Shown here: piece by piece, positions 21,700 through 33,718 of the stretch | Position numbering within the stretch: position 1 is the stretch's first letter | How the letters are laid out: every line of letters begins with the position of its first letter | From: Bemisia tabaci | Lineage: Eukaryota > Arthropoda > Insecta > Hemiptera > Aleyrodidae | Direction: 5' to 3' | NCBI RefSeq assembly: GCF_918797505.1 | Contig: NC_092801.1 | Coordinates: 310,001 to 374,000 of the forward strand | DNA: 64,000 nucleotides | The notes under the pieces: generated by a model | Seen by the model: only the letters and a program-made list of their open reading frames with translations | Told to the model about the DNA's origin: nothing | Databases searched by the model: none | Translations under genes and position numbers: made by a program

Positions 21700-23720
21700 T
21701 TCCGCGATGTCCGTGTGGGTTTATACAGGATGTTTCGAGTCTATGTATGTTATTTCAGGTCGGATGAAATTCAGGACCGCATAGTCATGATTTAGGAGAA
21801 GGTGACCCCAAAGAATCAAGAATCAAAATTTCATAATCCCAAGGCCCTCAGTTTAGTAACGTAGCCGGGGCGCTCTGAGGCGTCTAAACTCAAGTGGCAT
21901 GAAACGTAAGAAAGAAATGAAAGATTAGACATTTCAGTGATATATTTAATGAAACTTTCATGAGGCTGTAAAATATTTCATATTTTTCAGGGGCTAAATT
22001 ATGAAACCCGCACTCAAACACACAAAAATAGAAGAAAGTCAAAGTTTTTACATTTTGCGGAACATGAAAAGGAACCGGTATTTTTCGATATCTTTCATAA
22101 TTTTCATAAATTTCATGAAAATTTCTTGTGAAATTTCAGGATTTTATTTTTCATGAATTTTTTCCATCCTGTGTAAACCCCCCCCCCCCCCTTGGCTGGA
22201 TAAATTCCTAAAGAAAACGTCGTTTTTCGTAATTTCCAAAAATGTTTCATCTTTGGATGCTTCCTAGAACCATTTTTTCCCTCAGATTGCCCAATGATAA
22301 ACTTCCAGACACGCCACTTTAACTGTCCTTGACTTTACAGAATTCCTTCTCAATGGATTACATTTTGGAATAGGTAACTATTATTCCTGACTCATCTAAG
22401 AAAAGAGCTGTTTGCACGAGAAAGCAAATGGCACTTATGTGGTTTATTTGATGAACAAGCATTGGTTCATGGCAGAATGTAGTCAAATTGTGAAATCATT
22501 TTATCAAAGTACGGAAAAGTTTGACCTGAATCGAAACCATATGTCCCGAGTCTCCACGTCAATTAAAGACCTGGCATTTTGTCCAGGAGGGCTCTGTCCA
22601 CCAATTCTAGAAGTCAGTTTTCCGGACAGAGATAAGTGGATTTTCGATTTTTTGGTTTGGGCATAAGGTTAAGATTTACCGTACTTTCTAATTTTGATAG
22701 ACTTATTTCACCCTGATTTGACGTACTTAAATCAAAACGAACCGATTGGTACATGAGCCCCTACAATCTTACAATTCTTGCATGCACGTACTTTTACGGA
22801 TCCCTAGGCTCCAGTAACAATGAACATAGCTCCTTTTACTTTAAATGTGTTTAATTATGACGAGAATCCGGATTTTCAAAATTAGAACCCCTCTTTTAGC
22901 GCCCACGGGGCGCTAGGGGAGCTTCGGTATGAGATTCCATGGGGTCACTTTCCTGTTCATGCCTGCGGACTTGGTCCGACCTAAAATGATGGAGAGAAAC
23001 TTGACACAGGTGGTTTTGGACACCCTGTATGCGCGTGTCCATTTAGATGTGTGCGTGCATCCACGTGGGTCTATACGTGCATCTGTGTGGGTGAGAACGC
23101 ACGGGTTCGGGAGTCGTTAAAGCCGAGGTAGAAAGGCGCCAAATGGTTTGATGCCCCGCTTTGTTGCCGATGAGCGGTTTTTGTTGTCCGTTCCGTGGCA
23201 GAAGGGAAAGGAAGGGGGTGGGGGTAAAAGGAAGGGACCCGTCATTCGAATGAAATATCCATAACGGAGGCAAATAAGATCGGGCATTTCGACAATGTTC
23301 GGGCGTATCGTTAAAATTTAAGGGCCCATAAAGTTTTGCGTGAAAATCTTGGAGTTTTTCGGAGTAAATCATGCGATTGTCTCCAAAAACCGCTTGACCA
23401 ACATAGGCGGAAATAGATCATTTTATTGGAATTTGGAGAAAGGAGCTGGCCCTGGTTGTTCAAAACGAGTGTCTGGAGACGACGGAACACCTCGAACATA
23501 CAGATGATCTGGACTGAATTTTGCAATTCGGAACAACAGTTTCTGGCTCATCAGAAAAACACTTATGTGCATAGGGAAACTAATGGTACATACGTTGTTT
23601 TTAAACTGGGCTAGAATTTATAGCTCCTAATTGCAAAATGTAGTCCATCTGTTAGATTTTACTCTGCCGACAATTTGACTAATTTGATGAATATTTAAAT
23701 GTTAAGGTTATATAGGTACT
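21700..23720. other. Unassigned DNA
   Basis: No gene or repeat family recognised. It includes a 14-C tract near 22178-22191 and, at 22900-23130, a G+C-richer patch with GTG-rich words. Confidence 0.35.
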
Positions 23721-23721
23721 C

Positions 23722-23946
23722 CACTGGAAAAAAAACACATTGGGTCTAGAGTCCAGACTCTTGAAAACATTGACAAGGAAAAGGACTCTTGATTCAATCA
23801 GATTTAAGCTTAAATCAAAAGGAAATCCGCTCAAGTTAAGAGGCTTGGTTCTTGATTTAAGCTTAAATCTGATTGAATCAAGAGTCCTTTTTCTTGTCAA
23901 TGTTTTCAAGAGTCTGGACTCTAGACCCAATGTGTTATTTTTTCCA
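23722..23946. mobile_element. Near-perfect foldback element, family I
   Basis: The arms are about 95 bp and almost perfectly complementary. The left arm runs through CACATTGGGTCTAGAGTCCA and GACTCTTGATTCAATCAGAT to TTAAGCTTAAATC, and the right arm is the inverse. The loop is about 35 bp. Both strands therefore show the same apparent frame, which is not a gene. High arm identity means a recent insertion or ongoing conversion between arms. Termini resemble CACTGGAAAAA/TTTTTTCCAAAG. No clear TSD. Confidence 0.8.
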
Positions 23947-25770
23947 AAGAGACTCAAATTTGAGTCGGATCCCGCGAATAGAAAATTCTTATGACAACTT
24001 GATTGTAGTATTAACTAAAAATTCCGAATTATAATTTTGAAACCACCAGTATATTTGACTTCCAAGGAACGAAATCTGCTGAAAGCAACAAGTTGTTTTT
24101 CAAAGCGGTTGACGTTATGTAAAGCAGCGGTATTGTCTGTTGAAACTGCAGAACTGTTTGTTTCTGTCCCCATTCTTGCCAGTCAGCTCTTTTCACATCA
24201 ATTCTGCCCATTTTTCAACTTTAAAAGAAAACATGTAAATCGATCCGACCAATCGGCACTCTGTTCTCTTCATTTTTCGTTTGCTGCGCTGAAAGGTCAA
24301 GCTGAGTGATACGACTATTTTAACTTCCAGGCCGCTCAAATTGCATACCTTACCAGTCGAAGGCAAACCTTGTTTCTATACCTTGAATCTATACTTCTTT
24401 GGACTAAACAGCTAATTGATCTCAGTTTATTCTTTTAAAAGCTGTATCTTTGTGAATGTTTACAAATTGAAAAAAAATTGTAACCAAAACAGCACTTTCC
24501 GGAGGCCTAAAAAAATACCACTTCTTGAATTTCAGCTTGATTTTGAAGTAGTTACTCACGGAGACGATAGAGACATCTGCCACCAATAAGTCACTTTTCG
24601 GAGATCTAATAATCTTCATGCCCAGATTTTGACTTTATATCTAAGTCCCCGTGAATTTTAACTCCGACATTTGACTCTTGACTCTATTGGTATCAATGGT
24701 GATGGAACTTCATCAATCTCGGAGCTCAAACAGAGACTTGTTAAGCTTTGCCCCTATAGAGTAAATTTCGCCTCTTATAACAGCAATGTTTTCCCCATCT
24801 CCTCCCAGCGTAATAGCAAAGACCTTTCAAAGCCGTTTTCAACAACTCTTCTGAACACTATCTAAATGTTTGTTCTAGGAAATCCTTTTTGTCTGTTGCA
24901 TTTTTATCCTAAACAGTCTCTAAAAATGAGCATTTTTTAAAGAGTTTCTTAAGATATTTTTCAAACGTTTTCACGGTTAGAAAAGAGCTGTTGATAATGT
25001 AAGAGTCTGTTAAATATATTTTAATTAAAGTGTGTTCCTCGTAAATTTTACTTAAGGAAACCCCCCAAAAACGGTTACCTGAAACGAAAGTATTCAACAA
25101 CGTCTTCTCAATACAAGTAAAAATATAGTCTAGTCTTTATTAAAAGAATAATTCCTCTAATTACAAATATAAACATTCATGTGTTGTATTGATTTAAGTT
25201 TCGTGAAAGTATACCTTTTCCAAAGCTTTTTGAGCTCATGCGGACATCTTCGGAAGAAAAGCATCGGAAAATTTAATTTCATAATACATATCTAAACCTG
25301 CGCAGTGCATGGCAACTCGTTTCATCTTTTTCCTGCACTAAGTCTATGATATTAACAAAACCACGCTCAATCAGTTTTTTCAAGTTTTTTTTTTTCCAAA
25401 TTTACAAGTTTTTTAAAAATGATTTGTATCAGTCACTGCTGCTAGGGCAAGAGTCGGCTAAAATGGCACCCCTTATACTGCAGAACTTTCGAGGCATTTC
25501 GAACTCGGCAACGATGTAGCATATTCACGCCCAAATGAAATATTAAATAAGTGCAAACTACTCGATGCATAAAAGCACCCGAAAAACATGTCAAACTCAA
25601 CGACGAGGCGGGGCGGGGCGGGGCCAAACCCCCCTCCCCCACCCCTTTTGCCGGAGAATGTCACCGCGACCGCTTTTGATAATGAACCGGGAAGGGGAGG
25701 TTCAGAGGGATGCGGAGCTAGGGGGGGGGGGGGGGGGGGGTGCAGGACCCTTCCCCGACATCAATCACAC
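23947..25770. other. Unassigned DNA
   Basis: No recognisable gene or repeat family. The G/C-rich run at 25606-25640 feeds proline/glycine-rich chance frames. Confidence 0.35.
25721..25740 (+). repeat. Poly-G tract
   Basis: Twenty consecutive G residues. Similar G or C runs occur at 29435, 28849, 37655 and 46789, which is typical of this genome's intergenic DNA. Confidence 0.85.
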
Positions 25771-25838
25771 GTATTTATGCTAAAAGGAACCATGTGCATA
25801 GGGTTTGAGTGGGACATAGTTCCTTTTGGCATAAATGG
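25771..25838. repeat. Short palindrome related to family G
   Basis: ATTTATGCTAAAAGGAACCA followed by TGTGCATAGG pairs with GGGACATAGTTCCTTTTGGC followed by ATAAAT. The GGAAC(T/C)ATGTGCAT core is also the family G core (4158-4279), but the outer G terminus GGACGTATTTC is absent. It may be a decayed or separate family. Confidence 0.5.
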
Positions 25839-25839
25839 G

Positions 25840-28440
25840 TTCAATTGACTTGTAATTTCTGTAAGAGCCTCGGCAATTCCGGCTCAAGTGAGTCATTACA
25901 GCGAATTAACTTTCGGGTCGTATGCATGGCTGCACCGAGTCGCGCGGGGCGCGCCTTTTTGTATTTGTGTGAATACAGTCCAGGTCCGATGTATCAGTCG
26001 AGGTTCTTCGCCAAAGGGGCTGCCACGGTACATTGCCAATGCACCGCTATTCTCACCTCATTGGCAGAAAATATGTCTGAGAAATTACCAAGGAAAAAAC
26101 CGTAAGAGCTCCCAGAAGCCGCCTGTAAATTGAATTTTCAGGGATTAGGGAGATCTGTGACTATTTTTCTTCGTCGTTAATATTTCTTGTACGGGAAAGG
26201 TGAATGAAATAATATAAAATAATATTCATAAAATTAAAAAAATATTATTCGATTCCTAAATAAAATTGCATACGTGATCTAATCTAAATTATTTAAGAAT
26301 TCCGAAAATAATTCCTGAAAAATAACATCGAGTTCATAATCATCGGCAAAAATTTTGCAACCCTCGAATGTTTATACGGGATTTTTCTTGGGACGGCAGC
26401 ACAGGGTACAACTCGTCTTTTGGCTCAATGAAAAGTTTGCAACGGACGTATTGATTGAGCTCGACGTTGAAAATATAGCAAAACTCCTTTGATTTTGGAC
26501 AGATGCAGCATGCACATCGCACATCCGTTAGGTTCGAATAACGAGCGGTATCTTTGCCGAGTATCCGTTTGCCAGATCTTGCTCCTCTCATTCTAGATGG
26601 TTAAAGAGAGGAAAAGCGTCTCTCTGATTGCGATGTTGCAAGCCTTCACTCTGGTTTATTATTACAGTGATAATCCAACCGAAATTGTTTCTTGAAGTGT
26701 TTTGTAGCTTCATTTTTTGCATGCATTGGAAAAATTCGGGGAGTGAGTTTCAAACTTGTTTGATGAGCTATTTTAAGAGAAAAAATCCATTACTCTCCTC
26801 AAGAAAAAACTTTTTATTGGAGGAAATTTTGCAACTCTCGAAGGTGGTAAGTTCCTCAAGACAATAAAAAATAATTTTGTGAAATTTTAGCCTTGTTACC
26901 CGCTTTTAAATTGTTTTTTATTGTATATCTTGTCACGGGCTGCAGAGCATCTATCATACTTCATGTTCCTCAAGACAGCATTGTAGTTCTTGGTTTTGCC
27001 ATGATTCGTCCATTCGTCCCGGAATCTTGGCGTGGTCAAACTAATAAAAGACGTATCGCATCGATCAAGTAGAAATGTTTGGTAGATTTGGAATTCTTCA
27101 GTCAAAGGACGATTTTAAATGTTTTAAATGCTGACATTTGTCTGTTAACCCAAACTCAAGTCCGTCATTGAGTTAGGGCTACCTACATAAAAAGTCGGTT
27201 TAGCCAAGCTGCATATGCCATCATCTCATTTTCATTTATTATTTGTATCACTTTTTAAAATTACACACTTTGCAATTTTGAGCTAAAAAGAACTATAAGT
27301 ACAAATGAATCAATTTAGAAAGAAACGTATTTGCGCTGTATAGTGTTTTTTTATTTTATTTATTATTTGAACATGGTTCCTCTCTGCATGAAGGCGTCCT
27401 ATTGTGCTACACCCGTTATTTCCTGCTTCACACCAGTTCACTGATTTTCGGTGGCTGTCCATCATTTCAGTGCGCGCTGCCCATATGCAAATTTTGATCA
27501 CAGGGTTGCCAAACTCGAGGATACAAATACCAGTGAGGAAACTCTGAATACAGGGTTTACCCTCAAAGTTTGTTGGTTTAGTTTTTAAGTTTACCATTAT
27601 GACACTTGCCTTTTTATATGCTGATTTTTAAAGTATTGTCAAAGTTGTAAAATGCCCGGGAAACAAACGCATTGAAAAGATTATTTTTTCTTTTTCTGTT
27701 TCTCTCCGTCACAAGTTCTTCATAAGGTTTTTACTCGCCTGTGCTACGAGAGATAAAGCACGCAGAATCGGACTAGAAATGAAAAAAAAACTGAAGTTCT
27801 CTGAAAATTTTCCACTAATCTAGACGTATTTAAATCAGAAGGATTTACCCATTCTGATATAAGCCCTGAGATTCATAAGAATGCATGCATGGCAAGGATC
27901 ATGCTGTTACGACAGCTCCGGTTATTTTTTATTTAAAAACGTCCATTTGGCATAATTTCACCTCCCTTGACATTAACTGTGTATTTCAACAGATCCTCTG
28001 AAGTTACGCCATTAAAATCTAGGATCAAAAAACATAAATCCTCCGTAATATTGAATTTTTAAAGATGCAGAAAGGTTACGATAAAACATGTGCAAATCCA
28101 TTTTCTCTTCTAGGAAATCTGCGTAATAATAATTTAATTTTTAATTTTTGAAACTTTCAGATCTTATCCTCCTGATCTTAAGCCGTAATTAGAACTTTAG
28201 TTGAAAGCAAGTTCATCAATTTTCAAAAAAGTTACAGTTCTATGAAAGTTTAAAAACGTGACTTTTTGCCCTTTTGATCCGGCATGCTTTAAAAACATCA
28301 TGCAATACATTTGAATGCACCTTAATTTGAAATACAATTTGACATCGCTGCCACGATCCCGCGATTTGTCGAACGATTTTCCCGGGTCATGTTGTGTCAT
28401 ACGATGACACGGCGAGAACAGGCCTGTTTTTTTTTTTTTT
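25840..28440. other. Unassigned DNA
   Basis: No gene recognised. It contains a dispersed-repeat match at 27016-27085 and a weak family Q match near 26510. A 21-T run lies just before the island at 28455. Confidence 0.35.
27016..27085 (+). repeat. Dispersed repeat shared with 8251-8325
   Basis: See the copy at 8251. The shared words are GTC(C/T)CGGA.TCT.GGCGTGG and (T)ATCGCATCGATCA. No termini visible. Confidence 0.4.
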
Positions 28441-28454
28441 TTATTCGTTTATTC

Positions 28455-28790
28455 ATTTTTTCTTTTTTTTTGCCATCCTCCGATTTCCCTCGCATTTGCA
28501 TCGCGGCGGGTTGACATGCGTCTCGTCAACGTCACGTGACAGAATCCACCACGGCGCATAATTAGAGCGACGCTGTCAAGTTTTGCATTGTATTCATGAT
28601 TTATTAAAAGAATCAGTTAAGAATTAAAAGAAGCATGGTTTGCAGGTCTCATTCGGCGACGCCGCGAATTAGAGCACAGAAATCATTCAGAGCAATGACT
28701 CGCATGCAGCTGATGAGCTGACCCGCCTTGTCAGAGATGCACTGCGCCGTCTAATAATGCATCGCAAATATGCTCACATATGTGCGACCG
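28455..28790. promoter_or_regulatory. Possible regulatory island with octamer and E-box
   Basis: This G+C-richer patch has a perfect POU octamer ATTTGCAT at 28494-28501 and a perfect extended E-box palindrome GTCACGTGAC at 28531-28540, the site type bound by USF/TFEB/Mitf-class bHLH-Zip factors. It also has TAATTAGAG and GAATTAGAG words. It has no coding or repeat signature. Function is inferred from motif clustering. Confidence 0.3.
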
Positions 28791-29001
28791 TAACGATCAG
28801 TGGCGGATCCGGGGAGGGGGGGAGGGGTTGCATGGTGCCGTGCCCTCCTCCCCCCCCCCCCTCGGGGAAAAAAGTAGAAAATGGAGAAAAGAATCGACAG
28901 AAAGAGGGCTCCTAAAAACTTACTGAAATGGGTTTAAGACGGAACTAAATAACCGAAGTTTACCAAACCAAGCGTTACTCAACACCACAGAGATAAATAC
29001 A

Positions 29002-29250
29002 GCCGCACTAAGGAAAAACGCCGTATGAACATTCGAGGGGTTCCAAATTTCCTCCGATGAAATGTTTAATTTGAGGAAAGGTATGAATACTATTCCTTGA
29101 AATTTTCAGGAACTCCGGGTGAAATTGCGAAAAAAATTATCTGAAAAATTGGAAGAAAAATAGTTACAAATTTTCCCGAGGATTCGCGATTTACCAGAGG
29201 AAATTTGGCAACACCTGAAGGTTTATACGACGTTTTCCCTTAGCACAGCA
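29002..29250. mobile_element. MITE family A, copy 1
   Basis: Left end GCCGCACTAAGGAAAAACGC then CGTATGAACATTCG; right end GAAATTTGGCAACACCTGAA to CGTTTTCCCTTAGCACAGC. The whole 250 bp is an imperfect palindrome with ATTTTCAG and AATTGCGA words near the centre, shared by all family A copies. No clear TSD at this copy. Confidence 0.75.
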
Positions 29251-29519
29251 GAATAGGCAACGTATACTTAAATAAAATTACGTTAAAAGAGGTACTATTT
29301 GTCAATTTTCAGCAACTTTCAAATAATGCGCAAATTGTACATATGCGAAAACTGTCTCAAATTCAATCTGGTAAGAGCTATTTTTTTAAAGAAATTTCCC
29401 GACGGAGGTCCCTCTGACCCTCCCCCTTCCTCGGGGGGGGGGGGGGGGGGGGTGTCCCCTCAGACTCCCCACTCGACATCAGCAATTAGCCCTCCTCCCC
29501 CTCTCTTACACACTCTAAA

Positions 29520-29743
29520 CTAAAAAAGATGCTGTCTCTTGTATCACTGAAAGACGACAAAATTAGAAATTACTATACTCTCAGGAAATGAGAGATTTTG
29601 TATCCTTTTCTCGTTTGTAATTTTTTTTCTAAATCCGATTTTTTTTATACCTACAATTAAAAAAAATTGCAAAATTTGCCGCCCCCTAGATTTGCCGCCA
29701 TGGGCCGCGGCCCACGTATGGCCACCCCCTTAATCCGGCCCTG
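29520..29743 (-). mobile_element. hAT-like family E, copy 2 (left end only)
   Basis: The reverse complement matches 4814-5020 (CAGGGCCGGATTAAGGGGGT..., GACGACAAAATTAGA). The internal and right-hand parts of the element are absent, so it is truncated. Confidence 0.65.
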
Positions 29744-29859
29744 CACCACTTTCAATATTATATGCGTGTTGGCTGAGATTGTGGCTAATAAATACGGCAA
29801 TCAAATGTTTTTCTTTTTGCCTTATTGTGTTTGTGTTCTTCAATGCTTCCCATCCCATT

Positions 29860-30010
29860 TTTCCCCCCCCTTTTTTTTTTAAACCGAAAAAAACTAAAGC
29901 TCTCTTGTCAGAGCACTCCCCCTATTTGCCATTCTTATTTTTTCCTCCTTTTTTTCTTATTTTATCCATTTTTTCCGCCCTCTTTCTTCCCCTTTTTAAT
30001 ACGCTTGGTC
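29860..30010 (+). repeat. Pyrimidine-rich tract
   Basis: This stretch is more than 80% C/T with long T runs. The phenylalanine/proline-rich frames through it are composition artefacts. Confidence 0.6.
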
Positions 30011-30209
30011 CTTATTTAAGGGAACTCTGCATCCCAATCTTAATCCATTTTCATCTTTGCTTGTGCTCTTTTGATTGTGAAAGTCAAAAAACACGCATCT
30101 ACAGTGAAAGTTCTTTCCTCATTCCATTTGAGACCCGGAATGTGATCTAAGTATGTAGTTCAGCGCTCTTCTGATGTTCGAGATAACGCACACACACACA
30201 CACTCAAAT

Positions 30210-30375
30210 CAGTGGCGAGGCGTGAATGATCGACTATCGACATTTCCTCATTCGAAGCTGTGGTAAATAATCGATATTATTAAGGTGTTAGCTGCGAACA
30301 CCTTAAATATCGATCCTTTTCCGTGGGTTTAAATGACAGATCAATCGATGTATCGCAAAGCACGCAACGGCACTG
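30210..30375. mobile_element. hAT MITE family O, copy 1, with 8-bp TSD
   Basis: Ends CAGTGGCG... and ...ACGGCACTG are flanked on both sides by the perfect 8-mer ACTCAAAT (30202-30209 and 30376-30383), the hAT hallmark. The interior has ATCGATATT/AATATCGAT inverted pairs and GCAAGGTGT-like hairpins (AAGGTGTTAGCTGCGAACACCTT). Shares ATCAATCGATGTATC and GGTTTAAATG with copy 2 at 40824. Confidence 0.85.
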
Positions 30376-30539
30376 ACTCAAATATTAAAGAATCCACAAA
30401 GAAGGTGAAGAGAGAGCGGAAATGGAAAGAATAGCCATGATTTCATTCATCTTCAAGCAAAATGCGACGTTGACAAACTAACCCGGAAATGGACATGGTG
30501 ATACAGATCGTTAGTTGAGTTCATCAGAAAACGCCTAGC

Positions 30540-30905
30540 CAACGGCAACATATTCAGTAGTATCGGGGCGGCGGCACCTCGGGGTTTTCAATGAAGCGAA
30601 AGGCCCAGCAGGATCTTTATCCTTGCCCAATTTGTCGGAAATATTTAGCTTCTGGTGTTAAAGAGCGCGTTACGCAGGGAGCTTGATTTAGGTGCCTTTG
30701 TCGACAAAGCGTGAACTCGAAGCACTTGAGCTCGATATGTCTCAAATAAACGATCCGGTTCAAAAAAGACTTAACAAACAAAGCAAGCCCGCAGCAGGAA
30801 CGTGTTTCTTGGAACGAATCTGGTTTAATTTTCCGCTGCTAATCGCCGTAATCGGGCCGCAGCGCGCAACGGCCTCTCCGCACCATTTGAGGCCGGCTCG
30901 GTCCC
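30540..30905. promoter_or_regulatory. Possible regulatory island with paired SOX-type sites
   Basis: This high-complexity, G+C-richer stretch has a perfect 14-bp palindrome CTTTGTCGACAAAG at 30696-30709, i.e. two inverted SOX/TCF-type CTTTGT cores. It also has CTAATCGCCGTAATCGG with two TAATC (Otx/Bicoid-type) cores at 30838-30855. A 77-codon frame through it has no domain. Function is inferred. Confidence 0.3.
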
Positions 30906-30914
30906 GGTCAACAT

Positions 30915-31180
30915 TGCCGTGCTAAGGAAAAACATCGTGTGGGCCTTCAGAAGTTGCTAAATTTACATTCATAAAATGCACATTTTTAGAGGATATTGTG
31001 ATTGTGTTTTCTCCGACTTTCTACGGGATACTCCTCGCAATCTAATCTAAAGTATCTGAAAATTACACGGAAAAACACACAGAATTGTTCTGAATAATTC
31101 AATTTTTACTGTAGGGAATTTGGCAACATTTGGAATGCTTATACTGGGGCATGCTTACATGCTTATGTCGTAGGGCGGCA
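30915..31180. mobile_element. MITE family A, copy 2 (diverged)
   Basis: Recognisable by GCCGTGCTAAGGAAAAAC at the left, TCTAATCTAAAGTATCTGAA in the centre, and GGGAATTTGGCAAC...GGGCGGCAG at the right. GTCAACA occurs at both flanks. It is more diverged than other copies, so it is older. Confidence 0.65.
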
Positions 31181-32242
31181 GTCAACACCAATTTTAAAGG
31201 TGTTTCCCGAGTTTTTGAGAGGCTCTTGAAAGGTGTCGCTCTTTCAACTTGACCGGTGGAGGCTCGTTTCGTGCTGTCATCTGGTCGTCAAATGGACGAA
31301 AACGAGGCATAATCGGGGTATATGACGATCCGACGGTTTTTTAAGAGGGTACTTGGATCGATTTTGATATAGGTGGTCCGCAAGAATGGACCAGTTGAAG
31401 AGGTCTGAATCAAACAAATAAATAGTGTGTTTCCTCTTCTAAGTAGCTCGTTCCGCTTGTCGCAGATTCATGTTTTGACAATTGAGCTCCGAAAACGGGT
31501 TTAGTGTAACCTTTAACAAGAGCAATAGAAAAGAATTGAAACTTGGGTGTTGTTGTAGGTTGAAGAGATACCTACACGTTTCTCCACTTTATAGCCATTT
31601 AAATAAAATGAGAGAAACAATATCTGGCCAACAGATAACGCAAAGATATTTGTAGCGCCTTGATGCAACTTTTCAAACTTAACGGATGTGTTTGTTGCCT
31701 ATGTACAAAAATGAAGGCGTTTTCAGTGCCTCTCGCAAAGAGCAATAAGCAAGTTGAAAGTTTGAAACAAACGCTTAATAACGATTGAAATCATACAATA
31801 GGAGAAGTAAGTGAAATCGTTTGTTCCGTCATCATGCATGTTATTTTTTCTTACTCCTCTGTCTGTGCACACCTGGTTGGCGGTGACTGAGAAAAACTGT
31901 CCGCAGATGCGGAGAATTTGAAAGAGCGTGTTGCAAACTACACAGAATGCGAGCTAAGTAATGAATTTCAGACTTTTTTGACGTGCCCATCGTGATTTTC
32001 GTGCAATTTTACCTGTAGTGTGTACGTATATTTGGCTGTTTCTCTTGCATGCAATAATAGACCCATTTGATACAAACTCTTTCACAACTCCACGCATAGC
32101 TTAATAAAGGAGAAAAAACTCGAAACGATATTCGTCGCAATTTCTCATCAAGAACAAACAACATGACGAACCTCAATAGTCCGACATCCCATCTTCCCTG
32201 ATTTCAAAATTAAGTTCACGGTGGCAGGTTGAAGGACATACA
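31181..32242. other. Unassigned DNA
   Basis: No gene recognised. It contains a reverse-strand family Q fragment near 31655-31695. Confidence 0.35.
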
Positions 32243-32490
32243 TAAACTACCAAACCACGTATCTCGTTTGCGGTGTTTAAAAATCTACGCTCACATTTTA
32301 TTTTTTTGAAGTAGACCAAATCAATATCATTCTTTGAAATTTTCACGGAATTTTCTCCGCACGAAGAGGAAAAATCACAGAAATTTTCAAGACTGGATGT
32401 TGAGTAGTTTTGCATTTAAAAAGTAAAGTATGACAGGAAGTCTGCGACGTCGCAAACCGAGATACGTGGTTTGGTAGTTTCACCGTCGAT
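32243..32490. mobile_element. MITE family C, copy 1
   Basis: Ends carry the shared C signature: AAACCACGTATCTCGTTTGC then GGTGTTTAAAAATC at the left, and GTCTGCGACGTCGCAAACCG then AGATACGTGGTTTGGTAGTT at the right, an imperfect inverted pair finishing CACCGTCGA. The 80-codon minus frame inside it is not a gene. Almost identical to 42491-42743. Confidence 0.75.
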
Positions 32491-32946
32491 ACGTTGTTTC
32501 TTCTTATTTGAGGATCTGCATCACATGACAGTTGCCATTATTTTAGCTTCGCATGGAGTTACGGAACCGGGTTGACACACTTGTTTTCCATCGTCCCCCC
32601 CCCCCCTCCCCACAACCATCAATTTTTTTATCAAAAACTCCTAAAAACTGTGAAAATGTTTGTATTAAGTCTTTTGCGCTTCTGTTTAGATAAAATTCAA
32701 ATCCTAGTGACTTTTCCTTGAGAAAGTCTTTCAGAAAAGTATCACTTTTTCATGAGTTTTTCAACATTTTTTTTCAAACCTTCTTAGAATTGAAAAACTA
32801 CAGCAGAGATTAAGATTTTAAAAAAAATCTTAAATTACACTAAAATTTTACCTCTCGCACATTTTACTGAAAAAATACTTTAAAAGGGTTTTCTGAAAGA
32901 AACATTTTGGCATATTTCTTCCCCCTTTAACATTTACAATTCTGAA

Positions 32947-33203
32947 TTGACGGAAAAACTTGAAAAATGTGTATCTCGGTTGCGATGTTTCGAAATTTAA
33001 ATTTGTTATTTTATTTTTTAAAAGGAGACAAAACCAACATCATGGCTTGAAGTTTTCACAGAATGTTCTTCATAAAGAGAAAGAAAATCACTGAAATTTT
33101 TAAGAGATGACGTAAAATGGTTTCCAGTGTACAAAATAAAGTATTACGGGAGGTTTGCAACACCGAATAGCGAGAAGCGTATTTTTATAGTTTCACTATC
33201 GAT
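32947..33203. mobile_element. MITE family C, copy 2 (diverged)
   Basis: Same architecture as copy 1: GTATCTCGGTTGCGATGTTT at the left and GGAGGTTTGCAACACCGAAT then ...AGTTTCACTATCGATA at the right, at lower identity. It is directly followed by a family B element. Confidence 0.6.
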
Positions 33204-33405
33204 ACACAGAAAAAAAAATCTTAAATTTGCCACCAAGTATTTTTTCTTAAATCAAGAAATTTGCTGCTTAATATGAACTATACTTTTTTGCTTGAATTAT
33301 TTTTCTTGAATCAAGAAAAATTCAGCTAAAATCAAGATCAAAAAAACTTCTTGGCGGCAAATTCAAGAATCATCATGCTTTGCGCTAAGCACCTTTTTTC
33401 AGTGT
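33204..33405. mobile_element. MITE family B, copy 2 (inverted)
   Basis: Starts CACAGAAAAAAAAATCTTAA, ends CACCTTTTTTCAGTG. It contains TTGCTGCTTAATATGAACTA and CTTGGCGGCAAATTCAAGAA, the reverse complement of family B copies 1, 3 and 4. Confidence 0.75.
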
Positions 33406-33718
33406 ATGCCATCATATACTTTTTGAAATACCTCGAACATTTCCAATTTTTTCGCAGATTTCAAAGGTACTCTTAAAATTCATTCTTCCCTACACTTTTT
33501 TTAAAGTATTTGAGCCAAGTCAGTGATACGCAACTTCTTCTTTCAACCTAGCAAGAGTAATAGTGGACGATTCATTAAATCAGTAAAATGGGCACTCAAC
33601 AGTTAGTCGATAATTTAATCTCCATCGAATGATCTTAAACGATAAATAATCACAACGCTGTCAATTGATCAGGCTAAGGCGAAAAGTAACGTCGATCATC
33701 GAACTTTACTCTTACTTT

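Noticed and set aside
21301..21795. 164-codon frame
   Set aside because: Starts inside the family D palindrome and continues through unrelated sequence. No domain signature.
23679..23994. Matching frames on both strands, suggesting a conserved peptide
   Set aside because: The identity arises because the DNA is a near-perfect palindrome (family I).
29779..30150. 123-codon hydrophobic frame that could be a membrane protein
   Set aside because: Encoded by a polypyrimidine tract, so F/P/L/S content is forced by composition.
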